DNA of 64,000 nt from Alphaproteobacteria bacterium (GCA_012103315.1 WLWZ01000005.1:62001-126000), one strand, 5' to 3'; shown: positions 18,136-28,051, counted from the stretch's first letter. Notes: generated by a model not told the origin, from the sequence alone. Made by a program: numbers and translations.

Positions 18136-18205
18136 TTCCAACCCATCGGAACGGTAACAAACACCCGCGCTACTTTTCTAGCGAGCTCAGAAAGGCCTCA
18201 ACTCT

Positions 18206-19135
18206 ATGTTAGCGATCGCTGGTTCCATCCTGCCGATCTTTCTGTTGATCGTAATTGGTTATGTTTTCAAACGAACCGGGTTCCCGGGTGATAACTTCTG
18301 GGCACCCGCTGAGAAGCTCGTTTATTACGTCCTTCTTCCAGCTCTAATCATTCGCAGCATCACTGAATCTGATCTTTCGACCATGCCTGTTGGTCCGATG
18401 GCCCTTGCAATTTTGTCGCTCGGCACCTGCATGATCGTCCTGGCCCTTGTCACCAAACCAATCCTCCGGGTCGACGGACCAACCTTTACGTCAGTTCTCC
18501 AAGGTTCAACGCGGATCAACGCGTATCTCTGCTTTGCTATTGGCGACGCGCTCTACGGACCAAAGAGCGTTGCACTTTGCGCATATTTTCTTGCCGTGAT
18601 GATGCCCTTCGTGAATGCGGCGCTGATTGCTTTAATGTCAGCCTATGCAGGGTCAGGTAAGCCAAACTGGTCCCGTGTCCCGATTCAGGTCATGCAAAAC
18701 CCGATTATCATCGGCTGTGCGATAGGCTGGGTAATTAATACGCTCTCAATACCAATGCCCGATTGGTTGATGACGATGCTCTCTATTCTCGACCGGGGCA
18801 CCCTACCTATTGCCCTGCTCTGTATCGGGGCAGGACTTGTCATTGTGATGGAGCGCTCGCGTATTGTCGCGCTGGGGACTGCCGTCATCCTCAAACTCTG
18901 CATTATGCCTGTTATTGCCATAGCGCTTTGCCATTTTTACGGAATCTCAGGCCTTCCAATGGCGATCATTGTTCTCTATGGCGGTGCGCCAGCATCCCCC
19001 GCGTCCTATATTCTTGCGCGTCAGATGGGGGGCGATGCGCCGCTCATGGCAGCTATTTTATCTGCCCAGACGATCTTTGCGGCGATAACGCTGCCACCAA
19101 TACTCGCCTATATCGCCCCGCTCATCGCACCGTAG
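18206..19135 (+). CDS. AEC (auxin efflux carrier) family transporter
   Basis: This 309-residue inner-membrane protein has about ten predicted helices in two five-helix halves separated by a short polar centre. The N-terminus (SILPIFLLIVIGYVFKR) and the late GAPASPASYILARQMGGD block are characteristic of the AEC family. Bacterial members move malate, malonate or other carboxylates. It lies 70 bases after the hydroxyacid dehydrogenase gene on the same strand, consistent with carrying a carboxylate substrate or product of the local pathway. Confidence 0.88.
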   Translation: MLAIAGSILPIFLLIVIGYVFKRTGFPGDNFWAPAEKLVYYVLLPALIIRSITESDLSTMPVGPMALAILSLGTCMIVLALVTKPILRVDGPTFTSVLQGSTRINAYLCFAIGDALYGPKSVALCAYFLAVMMPFVNAALIALMSAYAGSGKPNWSRVPIQVMQNPIIIGCAIGWVINTLSIPMPDWLMTMLSILDRGTLPIALLCIGAGLVIVMERSRIVALGTAVILKLCIMPVIAIALCHFYGISGLPMAIIVLYGGAPASPASYILARQMGGDAPLMAAILSAQTIFAAITLPPILAYIAPLIAP

Positions 19136-19189
19136 TTTGAGCCTTTTCAAATCGTGGGTCGCGCTCGATAATGCACCCCACACTAAAGA

Positions 19190-19861
19190 ATGGAAAATCC
19201 GATGTATTTCGACGCTGACAAAAATGATCACGGCCTGCCCTATAACCCAATTAAGGCCCTTACCGTGCCGCGCCCTATTGGCTGGATCAGCACGATCAGT
19301 AAAGATGGCGTCGGCAACCTCGCGCCCTTCAGCTATTTCAATGGATTGTCTTACAACCCTCCTTTCGTCATGTTTTCCGGCGGTTCACGGGATGATGGTA
19401 CAAAAAAGGACTCGGTTCTTAACGCGGAGGAGACCGGTGAATTCGTCTTCAATATCGCCACCTACGCCAACAAAGACAAAATGAATGATTCAAGCTGGAT
19501 CGAAGACCCCGCGGTCGATGAGCTAACCGAGGTGGGACTGACACCCGTTCCTTCAATTCAAGTCAAACCGCCTCGTGTAAAAGAATCGCCAGCTCATTTT
19601 GAATGCGTCTATCACCAGACGGTTGTCTTACCAAGCCATAAGCCAGAGTCTGTACATCATGTTGTGTTTGGTCGCGTTGTCGGTGTTCATGTCGATGATG
19701 ACTACATCAACGAAGATGGACTTGTAGATACACTAAAGATGAAGGTGATCGCCCGCCTCGGCTACAAAGACTACACAACCGTTGAGAGCACGTTCTCAAT
19801 GAACAAGCGGACGGAAGAAGACAACTATCTTCCGACAAAGAATACGCAAGCGGCCGAATAA
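19190..19861 (+). CDS. Flavin reductase-like domain protein (FMN-binding)
   Basis: This 223-residue protein has the split-barrel fold of flavin reductase-like proteins: the early PRPIGWISTISKDGVGNLAPFS block is the FMN-binding segment, followed by SYNPPFVMFS and a later VVFGRVVGVHV strand. Members reduce FMN for a monooxygenase or act as flavoprotein enzymes themselves. No partner monooxygenase is visible nearby. The start may be the ATG at 19190 or the ATG at 19202; neither has a strong ribosome site. It follows the AEC carrier gene and closes the catabolic run. Confidence 0.85.
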   Translation: MENPMYFDADKNDHGLPYNPIKALTVPRPIGWISTISKDGVGNLAPFSYFNGLSYNPPFVMFSGGSRDDGTKKDSVLNAEETGEFVFNIATYANKDKMNDSSWIEDPAVDELTEVGLTPVPSIQVKPPRVKESPAHFECVYHQTVVLPSHKPESVHHVVFGRVVGVHVDDDYINEDGLVDTLKMKVIARLGYKDYTTVESTFSMNKRTEEDNYLPTKNTQAAE

Positions 19862-19868
19862 TCCGTTT

Positions 19869-20645
19869 ATGGGAGTGAAGTTAAAAAACAACGTACGTTT
19901 TCACTCCCTGATTATCTGCGCAGTATATTTGGCCATCGCAACGCTAAACGCGTCAGCACTGGCTGAACCCGCGACTGATGTCAGCAATCCTTTGCGCTTA
20001 CCGCCATCGCCTGGCGATATCGGCGATCTAAAACGCAGTAATGATGGCAAGATCATTCGAACAGGCCCCTCCACTTCACGACCCAACCTACCACGGGAGA
20101 CAATCGAAACTCCGTCACACAGCGACGCCTTGCCATTCCCACCGCTCCAACAACCCATACCCAAGAAACAAACTTACAGTACGCGTCTCCTTGATGATCT
20201 ACAGGGACATTCAGAACACCAAAATCGCGTCAATCGGCAACAAATAGAAATTGATGCGCTATTACGAGACGAAGCGCGCGCAAAAAGCAGCGGTGCTGCT
20301 GTGGATTCCAGAGGACTGACCGTCCGGGAAATAGCATTGTTGGAGCAATTACAACGCCGTCATCGGGAAGTCATGAGCCATGAGATGGAGCACTTCCAAA
20401 CGGGCCAGCCCTTTGCCTCGTTTCCGCAATATTTCTACGTAAAGGGGCCCTTAAATCGGCAATTTGCGATTTCGGGAATCGTAAAATTTGACGCATCACC
20501 AGTGCAGGGCAACACAAAGGTAACTTTGATCAAGCTGGAAAGGCTACGGCGCGCAGCGCTTGCACCGCGAACGCCATCTAATCAGGACCGTCGAGTTGCT
20601 GCTGAACTCGCCCGATTAATTTCGATATTGCGCACAGGCCGATAA
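19869..20645 (+). CDS. Exported SprA-related putative metalloprotease
   Basis: The 258-residue protein has a signal peptide (about residues 10-32, ending near ASALA) and a Pro-rich linker to about residue 100. The C-terminal half carries an HExxH zinc motif (His171, Glu172, His175, in VMSHEMEH), then a FYVKGPLNRQFAISGIVKFD strand pair and an RRAALAPRTPSNQDR segment. This order matches the SprA-related (putative metalloprotease CJM1_0395) family as I know it, whose function is not established. The family usually has HEQAH at this place. It is followed by a hairpin terminator at 20649-20668. Confidence 0.72.
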   Translation: MGVKLKNNVRFHSLIICAVYLAIATLNASALAEPATDVSNPLRLPPSPGDIGDLKRSNDGKIIRTGPSTSRPNLPRETIETPSHSDALPFPPLQQPIPKKQTYSTRLLDDLQGHSEHQNRVNRQQIEIDALLRDEARAKSSGAAVDSRGLTVREIALLEQLQRRHREVMSHEMEHFQTGQPFASFPQYFYVKGPLNRQFAISGIVKFDASPVQGNTKVTLIKLERLRRAALAPRTPSNQDRRVAAELARLISILRTGR

Positions 20646-20648
20646 AAA

Positions 20649-20668
20649 AGCGGGCTCGAAGGCCCGCT
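20649..20668. terminator. Intrinsic terminator hairpin, probably bidirectional
   Basis: A 7-bp GC-rich stem (20649-20655 with 20662-20668) closes a six-base loop. It is followed by CTTTTAT on the plus strand and preceded by AAAAA, giving a T-run on the minus strand too. It lies between convergent stops at 20645 and 20682, so it can end both transcripts. Confidence 0.8.
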
Positions 20669-20681
20669 CTTTTATCAAACT

Positions 20682-21017
20682 CTAAGCTGCTACTCTGCTC
20701 GCCCCTGCATCGCAGGAATCGATGGCCCTAACTGCGGAGTCTCTTACCGCTTCGGGCTCTAGCAAGGCCCATTGACAAATGCGTCGGAAATCAACGCCAT
20801 CGTCAAGTAACCATTCCCGGGCTTCTTCCCGTAGAACTCTAGCCTCTCGAGCTTCACTATCTCCCGTTTCGCCATTGATCCCCCGGCGATTAAGAGCGTC
20901 ATGAAAAGCGCGGGCGATTACCGCGCGGAACAGGGTCACCTCACCGGCGACTGTGGCAATATTCGTCATCTCCCGATTACTCGGATCGAAATTCATCCTC
21001 ATGTCCCCCATAACCAT
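20682..21017 (-). CDS. Hypothetical protein, helical, C-terminal helix-turn-like segment
   Basis: The 111-residue product is acidic and mostly helical. Residues from about 58 contain EAREWLLDDGVDFRRIC, then WALLEPEAVRDSAVR, a pattern I associate with small alphaproteobacterial proteins of unknown role that may have a helix-turn-helix-like end. I cannot name the family. The start is uncertain: ATGs occur at 21017, 21008 and 21002, and the last follows a GGGGG run. It is monocistronic and convergent with the SprA-like gene, and it is divergent from plsY with about 240 bases between them. Confidence 0.65.
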   Translation of the reverse strand: MVMGDMRMNFDPSNREMTNIATVAGEVTLFRAVIARAFHDALNRRGINGETGDSEAREARVLREEAREWLLDDGVDFRRICQWALLEPEAVRDSAVRAIDSCDAGASRVAA

Positions 21018-21255
21018 CGACCATTGCAGTCGTGGCCTGTTTTTTAGTTTTATGCCGACCCTTTTGGACCAGCGATTAGTTACAGAGATATCTTAGTCAA
21101 CTAGATCACCGATGTGTAGTTTTTTATGCGAATCTGTCTCAAAAATGCGAATTTCCTCAGAAAGCGATAAGCTTGCTGCTTGTAGCGTTCAGCTTTAGAA
21201 GTATTTGCCATCAAATTGACAGCGAGATTCCGGCTGGTTGCCGAAAGGATAAATC

Positions 21256-21900
21256 GTGATCGACCCAATTAGCTGGGGTTATTCCTGGCCTTACATACTT
21301 ACCGCTTTTATCGGTGGTTATTCGATCGGCTCAGTACCCTTTGGCATGCTATTTACAAAAATGTCGGGACTTGGCGATATACGCGATATCGGTTCCGGCA
21401 ATATTGGTGCCACTAATGTCTTACGGACCGGTAGAAAAGGAATCGCCGCCGCCACATTATTGGCGGATGTCATAAAAGGTGCTTTCGCGGCGCTTATAGG
21501 AACACAGTTTGGGCCGGATATCGCTGTCGTCGCGGCGCTAGGAGCATTTCTTGGCCACCTTTTCCCCATTTGGCTAAAATTCCGGGGCGGCAAGGGAGTG
21601 GCAACTGCTGTCGGCATCATTCTCGCGCTATCGTGGCAAACCGGATTAGTGGCGCTCTTTATTTGGGGCCTCGCCGCTGCCATATTTCGCTACTCTTCGC
21701 TCGCCGCTCTTCTTGGTGCCATGGCCACTCCAATTGCAGCCTGGTGGTTAGCAACACCGCAACTTGTCGAATTCTTCGCTATCGTCTGTATTCTCATTTG
21801 GATCCGACATTACTCAAATATTAGGCGTTTGCTGAAAGGGGAAGAAACCAAGATTGGTTCAAAATCAGAAAAGACTTCGTCGGAAGACGATGCTTCCTAA
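21256..21900 (+). CDS. plsY: Acyl-phosphate:glycerol-3-phosphate acyltransferase
   Basis: PlsY moves an acyl group from acyl phosphate to glycerol 3-phosphate, making lysophosphatidic acid at the inner membrane. The 214-residue protein has about five membrane helices. It has the three signature loops: GSVPFG with GSGNIGATNVLR, the glycine-rich FRGGKGVATAVG, and the late HYSNIRRLLKGEE. It starts at a GTG behind an AAAGGA site. The upstream 238 bases are gene-free and AT-rich. dprA follows 28 bases later, so plsY-dprA-topA-rnr probably form one transcription unit. Confidence 0.95.
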   Translation: MIDPISWGYSWPYILTAFIGGYSIGSVPFGMLFTKMSGLGDIRDIGSGNIGATNVLRTGRKGIAAATLLADVIKGAFAALIGTQFGPDIAVVAALGAFLGHLFPIWLKFRGGKGVATAVGIILALSWQTGLVALFIWGLAAAIFRYSSLAALLGAMATPIAAWWLATPQLVEFFAIVCILIWIRHYSNIRRLLKGEETKIGSKSEKTSSEDDAS

Positions 21901-21928
21901 ATTTGTATTCTGATACAGTCGCGCTTCC

Positions 21929-23053
21929 ATGAATACAGAACGCCGCTCCCTTTCCCGAACAGAGCACCGAGATTGGTTGAGATTGATCCGCAGCGAAAAC
22001 GTTGGCCCAACAACATTTCGCAGTTTGATCGAGCGTTATGGCTCAGCTTCAAGCGCTATTGACGCTGCACCCGAACTATCACGCCGCGGTGGCAAGAAGC
22101 GTGCGATCAAAATCATTCCTGAATTCGAGGCCGACGACGAACTCTCCGTCCTCGAAGATCGGGGTGGCACCGCCATTGCCCTATGTGAACCGGAGTACCC
22201 CGAGGCGCTTTCCACAATTCATGACCCTCCTCCTTTGCTACAAGTTTTTGGTGACACAAGTCTGCTCAACAAACCCTCGATAGGCATTGTTGGCGCTCGG
22301 AACGCTTCGGCAGCCGGTCGGGTCTTTGCACGCGATATCGCAACCTCCCTTGGGAAAGAGGGCCTCATAGTCTCATCAGGACTTGCACGCGGGATTGATA
22401 CGGCGGCCCATGACGGCGCTCTCGATACAGGCACAATTGCAGTAGTCGCTGGCGGAATCGATATCGTTTATCCACGCGAAAACGAAGCGCTGTACGAAAA
22501 GATCGTGCAATCAGGGGTAGTCATAAGTGAACAACCATTTGGGACATCGCCGACTGCTCGACACTTTCCGCCACGCAACAGACTTATTTCGGGCCTGTCA
22601 TTTGGAATCCTGGTGGTCGAAGCGGCATTGCGGTCCGGCTCTCTCATTACAGCACGCATGGCATTGGAACAGGGAAGAGAAGTTTTTTCCGTCCCCGGCT
22701 CGCCACGCGACCCGCGACACAGGGGAACCAATGGTCTGATCCGGGATGGAGCGGTCCTTACGGAATGCGCAAAGGATATAATTTCGCAGATTTCTCCAAT
22801 GTTGGAGACCGTCACTGCTTCTCGGGAGTTCGTCAAACTTCTGCCGGATACCGTAGAGAACACCCCCGAAATCGAAACTTCTGAAGCCCGCGACCGGGTT
22901 TGTGAATTATTAGGTCCTGTTGCGGTAAGTATTGACGAACTGCTTCGCGAGTGCCAATTGTCACCCGCCGTTGTGCTAACGGTACTCCTCGAGTTGGAAC
23001 TCGCGGGGCGATTGGAACGCCATCCGGGAAACTTGGTTTCGTTAATTTCGTAA
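21929..23053 (+). CDS. dprA: DNA-processing protein A (natural transformation)
   Basis: DprA binds incoming single-stranded DNA and loads RecA during transformation. The 374-residue protein has an N-terminal SAM-like helical segment, a Rossmann-fold core with GIVGARNAS, SSGLARGIDTAAH and PRNRLISGLS, and a C-terminal winged-helix-like domain (about 305-374) common in proteobacterial DprA. Length is typical. It lies between plsY and topA, a common alphaproteobacterial arrangement. Confidence 0.95.
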   Translation: MNTERRSLSRTEHRDWLRLIRSENVGPTTFRSLIERYGSASSAIDAAPELSRRGGKKRAIKIIPEFEADDELSVLEDRGGTAIALCEPEYPEALSTIHDPPPLLQVFGDTSLLNKPSIGIVGARNASAAGRVFARDIATSLGKEGLIVSSGLARGIDTAAHDGALDTGTIAVVAGGIDIVYPRENEALYEKIVQSGVVISEQPFGTSPTARHFPPRNRLISGLSFGILVVEAALRSGSLITARMALEQGREVFSVPGSPRDPRHRGTNGLIRDGAVLTECAKDIISQISPMLETVTASREFVKLLPDTVENTPEIETSEARDRVCELLGPVAVSIDELLRECQLSPAVVLTVLLELELAGRLERHPGNLVSLIS

Positions 23054-23136
23054 ACGAACCAGCAACCAAATAAGAGATAGCATCCGTTCGCTCACAGGAG
23101 ACGTGACAAGAATTTTTAGCGAGAAATAGGGTCGCC

Positions 23137-25749
23137 ATGGATGTTGTCGTAGTAGAGTCGCCGGCCAAAGCCAAGACGATCAACAAGTATCTCGGCAGCG
23201 GATATACGGTGTTAGCCAGTTATGGGCACGTGCGCGATCTGCCGCCAAAGAATGGATCAGTCGATCCAGAACAAGATTTCGATATGCTCTGGCAGGTCGG
23301 CGATGATTCAGAGAAGCATCTAAATGCAATCATCGATGCGACACGTGGCGCAGACCATCTCTATCTCGCAACTGACCCGGACCGCGAAGGGGAAGCGATT
23401 TCCTGGCATGTCCAAGAAGTACTAGAGAGCCGTAATGTCCTCGATGGCGTGGATGTGCAGCGGATCGTATTCCACGAAATTACCAAAGACGCGGTTCTGC
23501 AAGCCCTTCAGGAGCCCCGAGATCTCGACCATGGTCTGATCGAAGCTTATCTCGCGCGTCGGGCGTTGGACTATTTAGTGGGATTTACGCTATCGCCAGT
23601 TCTTTGGCGGAAGTTACCAGGTAGTCGTTCGGCAGGACGTGTACAATCAGTCGCGCTCCGATTGATCAGCGAACGCGAAAGCGAAATCGAAAAATTCGTA
23701 CCTCAGGAATATTGGTCCCTCGAAGCCGACTTCACGACCCGTCAGGGCGGCGTCATGACATCGCGCATGACACATTTCGAAGGTGATAAACTCAACCGTT
23801 TTTCACTCGCCAATGCTGAAACGGCGAACCGGGCCGCTGACGCCGTCAAAACTGGTGACTTCAGAGTCATCTCGATTGAGCGCAAGTCCACTTTTCGGAA
23901 CCCGCAACCGCCCTTTACAACATCAACATTACAGCAGGAAGCTTCGCGAAAACTGGGCTTTGGTACCGCCCGGACCATGCGGATCGCGCAGCGCTTATAT
24001 GAAGGCGTCGATATTGGCGGCGAAACCGTTGGCCTCATCACTTATATGCGGACGGACAGTATTTCGATGGCGCAAGAAGCCGTCACCGGAAGCCGCAATC
24101 TCATTAGGGACCAGTTTGGCCCCGAATATGTGCCAGATACACCGAACGTTTTTCGTAACCGTTCGAAAAATGCTCAGGAAGCGCATGAAGCAGTGCGTCC
24201 GACGAATTTCTCGAGACAGCCAAAAGACATGGCATCCTATTTGGATGATGACGGACGGCGCCTGTATGAGCTGATCTGGAAACGGGCGATGGCAAGCTCG
24301 ATGCAGAAGGCGGCGCTAGAACAAGTCGCGATTGATTCCGCAACCGCCGATCGTAAATCAATTTTACGCGCCACTGGCTCGGTTATCGTCTTCGATGGGT
24401 TTCTTAAACTGTACCAGGAAGATCGGGACGACCCGTCCGATGATGATGATGGCTCATCAAAAATACTGCCGCGTGTCTCGGAGGGTGAGTCTCTTACAAC
24501 TGGTGAGGTCCGACCTGAACAACATTTCACAAAGCCACCGCCACGCTTTACTGAAGCAAGCCTCGTTCGCAAAATGGAAGAGCTGGGTATAGGACGACCG
24601 TCGACTTACGCATCGATCATCTCCGTATTGCAAGACAGAAATTATGTCCGGTTGGAAAACAAACGTTTTGAACCGGAAAACCGAGGCCGCGTCGTAACCG
24701 CCTTCCTTTCGGGTTATTTCGAACGGTATGTCGAATACAACTTCACTGCTGAACTTGAAGACCGCCTCGATCTTGTCGCCAGCGGCGACACGAACTGGAA
24801 ACAGGTTCTCCGCGATTTCTGGGACGCGTTTTATGAAGCCGTAAAGGGTACCGAAAGTCTCAAAATTTCGGACGTCATCGATACACTTGATGCTGACCTC
24901 GGGCCACATTTTTTTCCACCTCGCGAGGATGGATCCGACACCAGGGTATGCCCCTCCTGCAAAGATGGTCGGTTGGGTCTCAAACTTGGCAAGGGCGGTC
25001 CTTTTATCGGCTGTAGTAACTACCCAGAATGCAACTACACACGACCTTTATCCGTTGCCAGCGCCGAAGATGATGAAATCGCCGGTATGGCCCTTCCTAA
25101 GGTTTTGGGTATCGATCCAGAAACCGAGAAAGATGTAACCCTGCGTAAGGGACCTTTCGGATTCTACATCCAACTGGGGGAACCTGAAGGCAAGCAAAAG
25201 CCAAAACGAGCCACTCTTCTTAAGAATTTCTCTCCAATGGAAGTGACATTGGAGATCGCTCTCGCCCTCCTTGCCTTGCCACGCGATATAGGCCCCCACC
25301 CTGAATCCGGCGAAATGATCCAGGCAGGAATTGGACGCTATGGCCCTTATCTCAAAGTCGGCCCAGCCTATACCTCGCTTGGCCCCGATGAAGATGTGCT
25401 TTCCATAGGCTTAAATCGTGCTGTGACTGTAATTAAAGAGAAACCGCCTAAAAGCCGCGGTGCAGCCACCGCCTTGCGCGACCTTGGCGCTCATCCGGCA
25501 GATGGTAAACCCGTGGGTGTATTCAAGGGTCGTTATGGACCATACGTCAAACACGGCAGCGTCAATGCCTCGATCCCCAAATCAGAAACAGAAGAGTCGA
25601 TTACGCTTGAGCAAGCGGTAGAATTACTCGCTGCACGCGCCGCAAAAGGTAAGAAGGGGAAAAAGAAAGTTTCTAAGAAGGCTGCCAAGAAGAAAACCGG
25701 CAAGAAAGCATCACGTAAAAAGGCCGCCAAACCTAAGTCAAGTAGCTGA
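23137..25749 (+). CDS. topA: DNA topoisomerase I
   Basis: TopA relaxes negative supercoils by a type IA mechanism. The 870-residue protein has the Toprim domain (VVESPAKAKT at residues 4-13, DPDREGEA), the catalytic Tyr303 in LITYMRTDS, and one recognisable C4 zinc ribbon (CPSCKDG and CSNYPEC). Two further repeats of the C-terminal domain contain the IGRYGPY and KGRYGPYV blocks. The last about 35 residues are almost pure Lys, Ala and Ser, a basic DNA-binding tail. It precedes rnr by 12 bases. Confidence 0.96.
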   Translation: MDVVVVESPAKAKTINKYLGSGYTVLASYGHVRDLPPKNGSVDPEQDFDMLWQVGDDSEKHLNAIIDATRGADHLYLATDPDREGEAISWHVQEVLESRNVLDGVDVQRIVFHEITKDAVLQALQEPRDLDHGLIEAYLARRALDYLVGFTLSPVLWRKLPGSRSAGRVQSVALRLISERESEIEKFVPQEYWSLEADFTTRQGGVMTSRMTHFEGDKLNRFSLANAETANRAADAVKTGDFRVISIERKSTFRNPQPPFTTSTLQQEASRKLGFGTARTMRIAQRLYEGVDIGGETVGLITYMRTDSISMAQEAVTGSRNLIRDQFGPEYVPDTPNVFRNRSKNAQEAHEAVRPTNFSRQPKDMASYLDDDGRRLYELIWKRAMASSMQKAALEQVAIDSATADRKSILRATGSVIVFDGFLKLYQEDRDDPSDDDDGSSKILPRVSEGESLTTGEVRPEQHFTKPPPRFTEASLVRKMEELGIGRPSTYASIISVLQDRNYVRLENKRFEPENRGRVVTAFLSGYFERYVEYNFTAELEDRLDLVASGDTNWKQVLRDFWDAFYEAVKGTESLKISDVIDTLDADLGPHFFPPREDGSDTRVCPSCKDGRLGLKLGKGGPFIGCSNYPECNYTRPLSVASAEDDEIAGMALPKVLGIDPETEKDVTLRKGPFGFYIQLGEPEGKQKPKRATLLKNFSPMEVTLEIALALLALPRDIGPHPESGEMIQAGIGRYGPYLKVGPAYTSLGPDEDVLSIGLNRAVTVIKEKPPKSRGAATALRDLGAHPADGKPVGVFKGRYGPYVKHGSVNASIPKSETEESITLEQAVELLAARAAKGKKGKKKVSKKAAKKKTGKKASRKKAAKPKSSS

Positions 25750-25761
25750 TCTGCCAGCGAC

Positions 25762-27984
25762 GTGGCAGATAACAAAAAGAGCGGTTCCCTTCCGACAGAA
25801 GAGGCCCTCGTCGAGCTAATTAACAAAAGCGGTAAGGCTTTAGGTCGCAGAGAACTAGCCCGCCATTTCAAACTCGCCACATCTGATCGCCGCGCTCTCG
25901 GCGCTATATTGGAAACGCTTTCAGAAACTGGAAAAATTCGACGGGGTAGAAACAGGCGCTATATGGCGACTAACCATCTTCCATCCGTGTCAGTATTAGA
26001 AGTCAGCGGCCTCGATGATGATGGCGAAATAATTTTACGGCCGACCGATCAACGATTTGATAAGGCGCCGCCCCGAATTCGCGTCAATACGCGGGGGCTC
26101 AAAGGCCCGGCACCAGGAATCGGCGATAAAGTTCTCGCTCGGCTTGAGCAAAAGCGCGGCGGCTACCTCGCACACATTATTAAACGCCTGGAGCAAAGGC
26201 CGTCGAATATTATCGGCATCTTTCGACAACAACCTGACAGCGGCATTGTCGAACCAGCTGATCGGCGTTTAAAGACAAACTTCCTGATTGATAACCGAGA
26301 CACCGCCGATGCTGAAGACGGCGAACTTGTCGAGTGTGAAACTGTCTCTGGTCGCGAACACGGCCTCCCCCTCGCCCGCATAATAGCTCGGTTCGGCGAC
26401 AGCGAAGACCCATCGTCGATAATCCCTGCTCTTATCGCAAAACATGAAATACCAAAGACTTTTCCGAGTGCCGCCTTGCGCCAAGCAGAACAAGCTAAGG
26501 CAGCATCAATGGAAGGTAGAGATGACTTTCGAGATATTCCGCTCGTAACCATTGATGACGAAACCGCTCGCGATTTTGATGACGCGGTGTGGGCAGAACG
26601 AAACGAATCCGATAATGGTTGGCATCTGATTGTCGCGATTGCCGATGTCGCGTCCTATGTGCGCTCCGACGATGCCTTAGACAAAGTCGCTCAGGAACGC
26701 GGCAACTCTGTGTATTTCCCGACCACTGTCATCCCAATGTTACCGGAAGAGTTGTCCAACGGTTGGTGCTCTCTAGTTCCAAACCAAGATCGACCGTGTC
26801 TCGCAGTTGAAATATGGATCGATGACAATGGCCATAAAACGGGACACAAATTCCGCCGAGCTATGATGCGATCCGCCGCCCGTCTGACCTACATTCAAGT
26901 GCAGAATACGCGCGATGGCATTTTAGAAGATAACTGTCCTCCGATTGCAATAGACGTCGTTCCTAATCTCTACGGTGCCTTTAAGGCTTTGGATAACGCC
27001 CGCCATGCAAGAGGCGTCATTGATCTTGATCTTGCCGAACGTAAAATCGCTATCGACAGGGACGGAGCAATAACAGGGGTTGATGTCCGCATACGGCTAG
27101 ACAGCCATCGGCTGATCGAAGAATTCATGATCCTAGCAAATGTCTGCGCCGCCGAAACATTAGAAGCAGTCAAAATGCCTTGCATGTATCGTATCCACGA
27201 TGACCCCGCAGCAGATCGGGTGGCAGCTTTACGAAAATACCTAAAAACTATCGATCTAGACCTTAGTGGTGGACAGGCCGTACGACCAAGACACTTCGCA
27301 ACCCTCCTACAAAATGCGAAGGACCGACCGGATTTCATGGGCATCCAAGATGCTATCCTCAGATGCCAATCCCAAGCTGTCTATAGTCCCAATAACGTTG
27401 GTCATTTTGGACTCGCATTGCGCCGATACGCCCATTTCACATCGCCCATTAGGCGTTACTCAGACCTTCTCGTACATCGCGCGCTCATACGGGGTCTAAA
27501 TCTTGGTGATGATGGGCTAGGGATTGAGGATGCAGATGATTTCTCCAGAATCGGAGAACATATCTCGACGACTGAACGCCGCGCTATGGCAGCAGAACGC
27601 GACGCTTTTGATCGTTTGGCGACAATTTATCTTTCAAACAGGGTTGGCGCAGAATTCAACGCCCGCATTACTGGCGTAGAACGTTTCGGGCTGTTTGCCG
27701 AATTGCTCGATATTGGTGCGAGTGGATTAATCCCCGTCTCAACGTTGGAAGGTGGGTATTATCGATTGGACACGGACCGCAGAGGCCTGTTCCTCGACGG
27801 CTCCAATTCAGGATACAAGCTTGGACAATTCCTTAGAGTTCTCCTTAAGGAAGCCAATGTGGCGACAGGTGGATTGCTTATCGAACCAGCTGAGCAGCAA
27901 ACTGAAAAAAACAAAGGGACAAAACCCCATCACCAACGTAAAAATACCCGGAACAAACGACCCCGAACGAAAAGACGTCGTTAG
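25762..27984 (+). CDS. rnr: Ribonuclease R (RNase II family 3'-5' exoribonuclease)
   Basis: RNase R degrades structured RNA in the 3'-to-5' direction. The 740-residue protein has an N-terminal winged helix (about 1-70), cold-shock-like RNA-binding domains, the RNB catalytic domain with its Asp-rich motif DDETARDFDDAVW, and a C-terminal S1 domain (about 635-710) followed by a Lys/Arg-rich tail. The RNB signature HFTSPIRRYSDL is intact. The start is a GTG at 25762, 12 bases after topA, with a weak ribosome site, which suggests translational dependence on topA. Confidence 0.95.
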   Translation: MADNKKSGSLPTEEALVELINKSGKALGRRELARHFKLATSDRRALGAILETLSETGKIRRGRNRRYMATNHLPSVSVLEVSGLDDDGEIILRPTDQRFDKAPPRIRVNTRGLKGPAPGIGDKVLARLEQKRGGYLAHIIKRLEQRPSNIIGIFRQQPDSGIVEPADRRLKTNFLIDNRDTADAEDGELVECETVSGREHGLPLARIIARFGDSEDPSSIIPALIAKHEIPKTFPSAALRQAEQAKAASMEGRDDFRDIPLVTIDDETARDFDDAVWAERNESDNGWHLIVAIADVASYVRSDDALDKVAQERGNSVYFPTTVIPMLPEELSNGWCSLVPNQDRPCLAVEIWIDDNGHKTGHKFRRAMMRSAARLTYIQVQNTRDGILEDNCPPIAIDVVPNLYGAFKALDNARHARGVIDLDLAERKIAIDRDGAITGVDVRIRLDSHRLIEEFMILANVCAAETLEAVKMPCMYRIHDDPAADRVAALRKYLKTIDLDLSGGQAVRPRHFATLLQNAKDRPDFMGIQDAILRCQSQAVYSPNNVGHFGLALRRYAHFTSPIRRYSDLLVHRALIRGLNLGDDGLGIEDADDFSRIGEHISTTERRAMAAERDAFDRLATIYLSNRVGAEFNARITGVERFGLFAELLDIGASGLIPVSTLEGGYYRLDTDRRGLFLDGSNSGYKLGQFLRVLLKEANVATGGLLIEPAEQQTEKNKGTKPHHQRKNTRNKRPRTKRRR

Positions 27985-28051
27985 GATATTTAGGTTATCC
28001 TGATTACTGGTTTTATGGTCCTGATGAAATTTGGTTAACGTGAGGCGCTCA

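Noticed and set aside
25640..25750. Lys/Ala repeats at the end of topA as a simple-sequence repeat
   Set aside because: The codons vary and the basic tail is usual in alphaproteobacterial TopA, so it is a coding feature and not a DNA repeat element.
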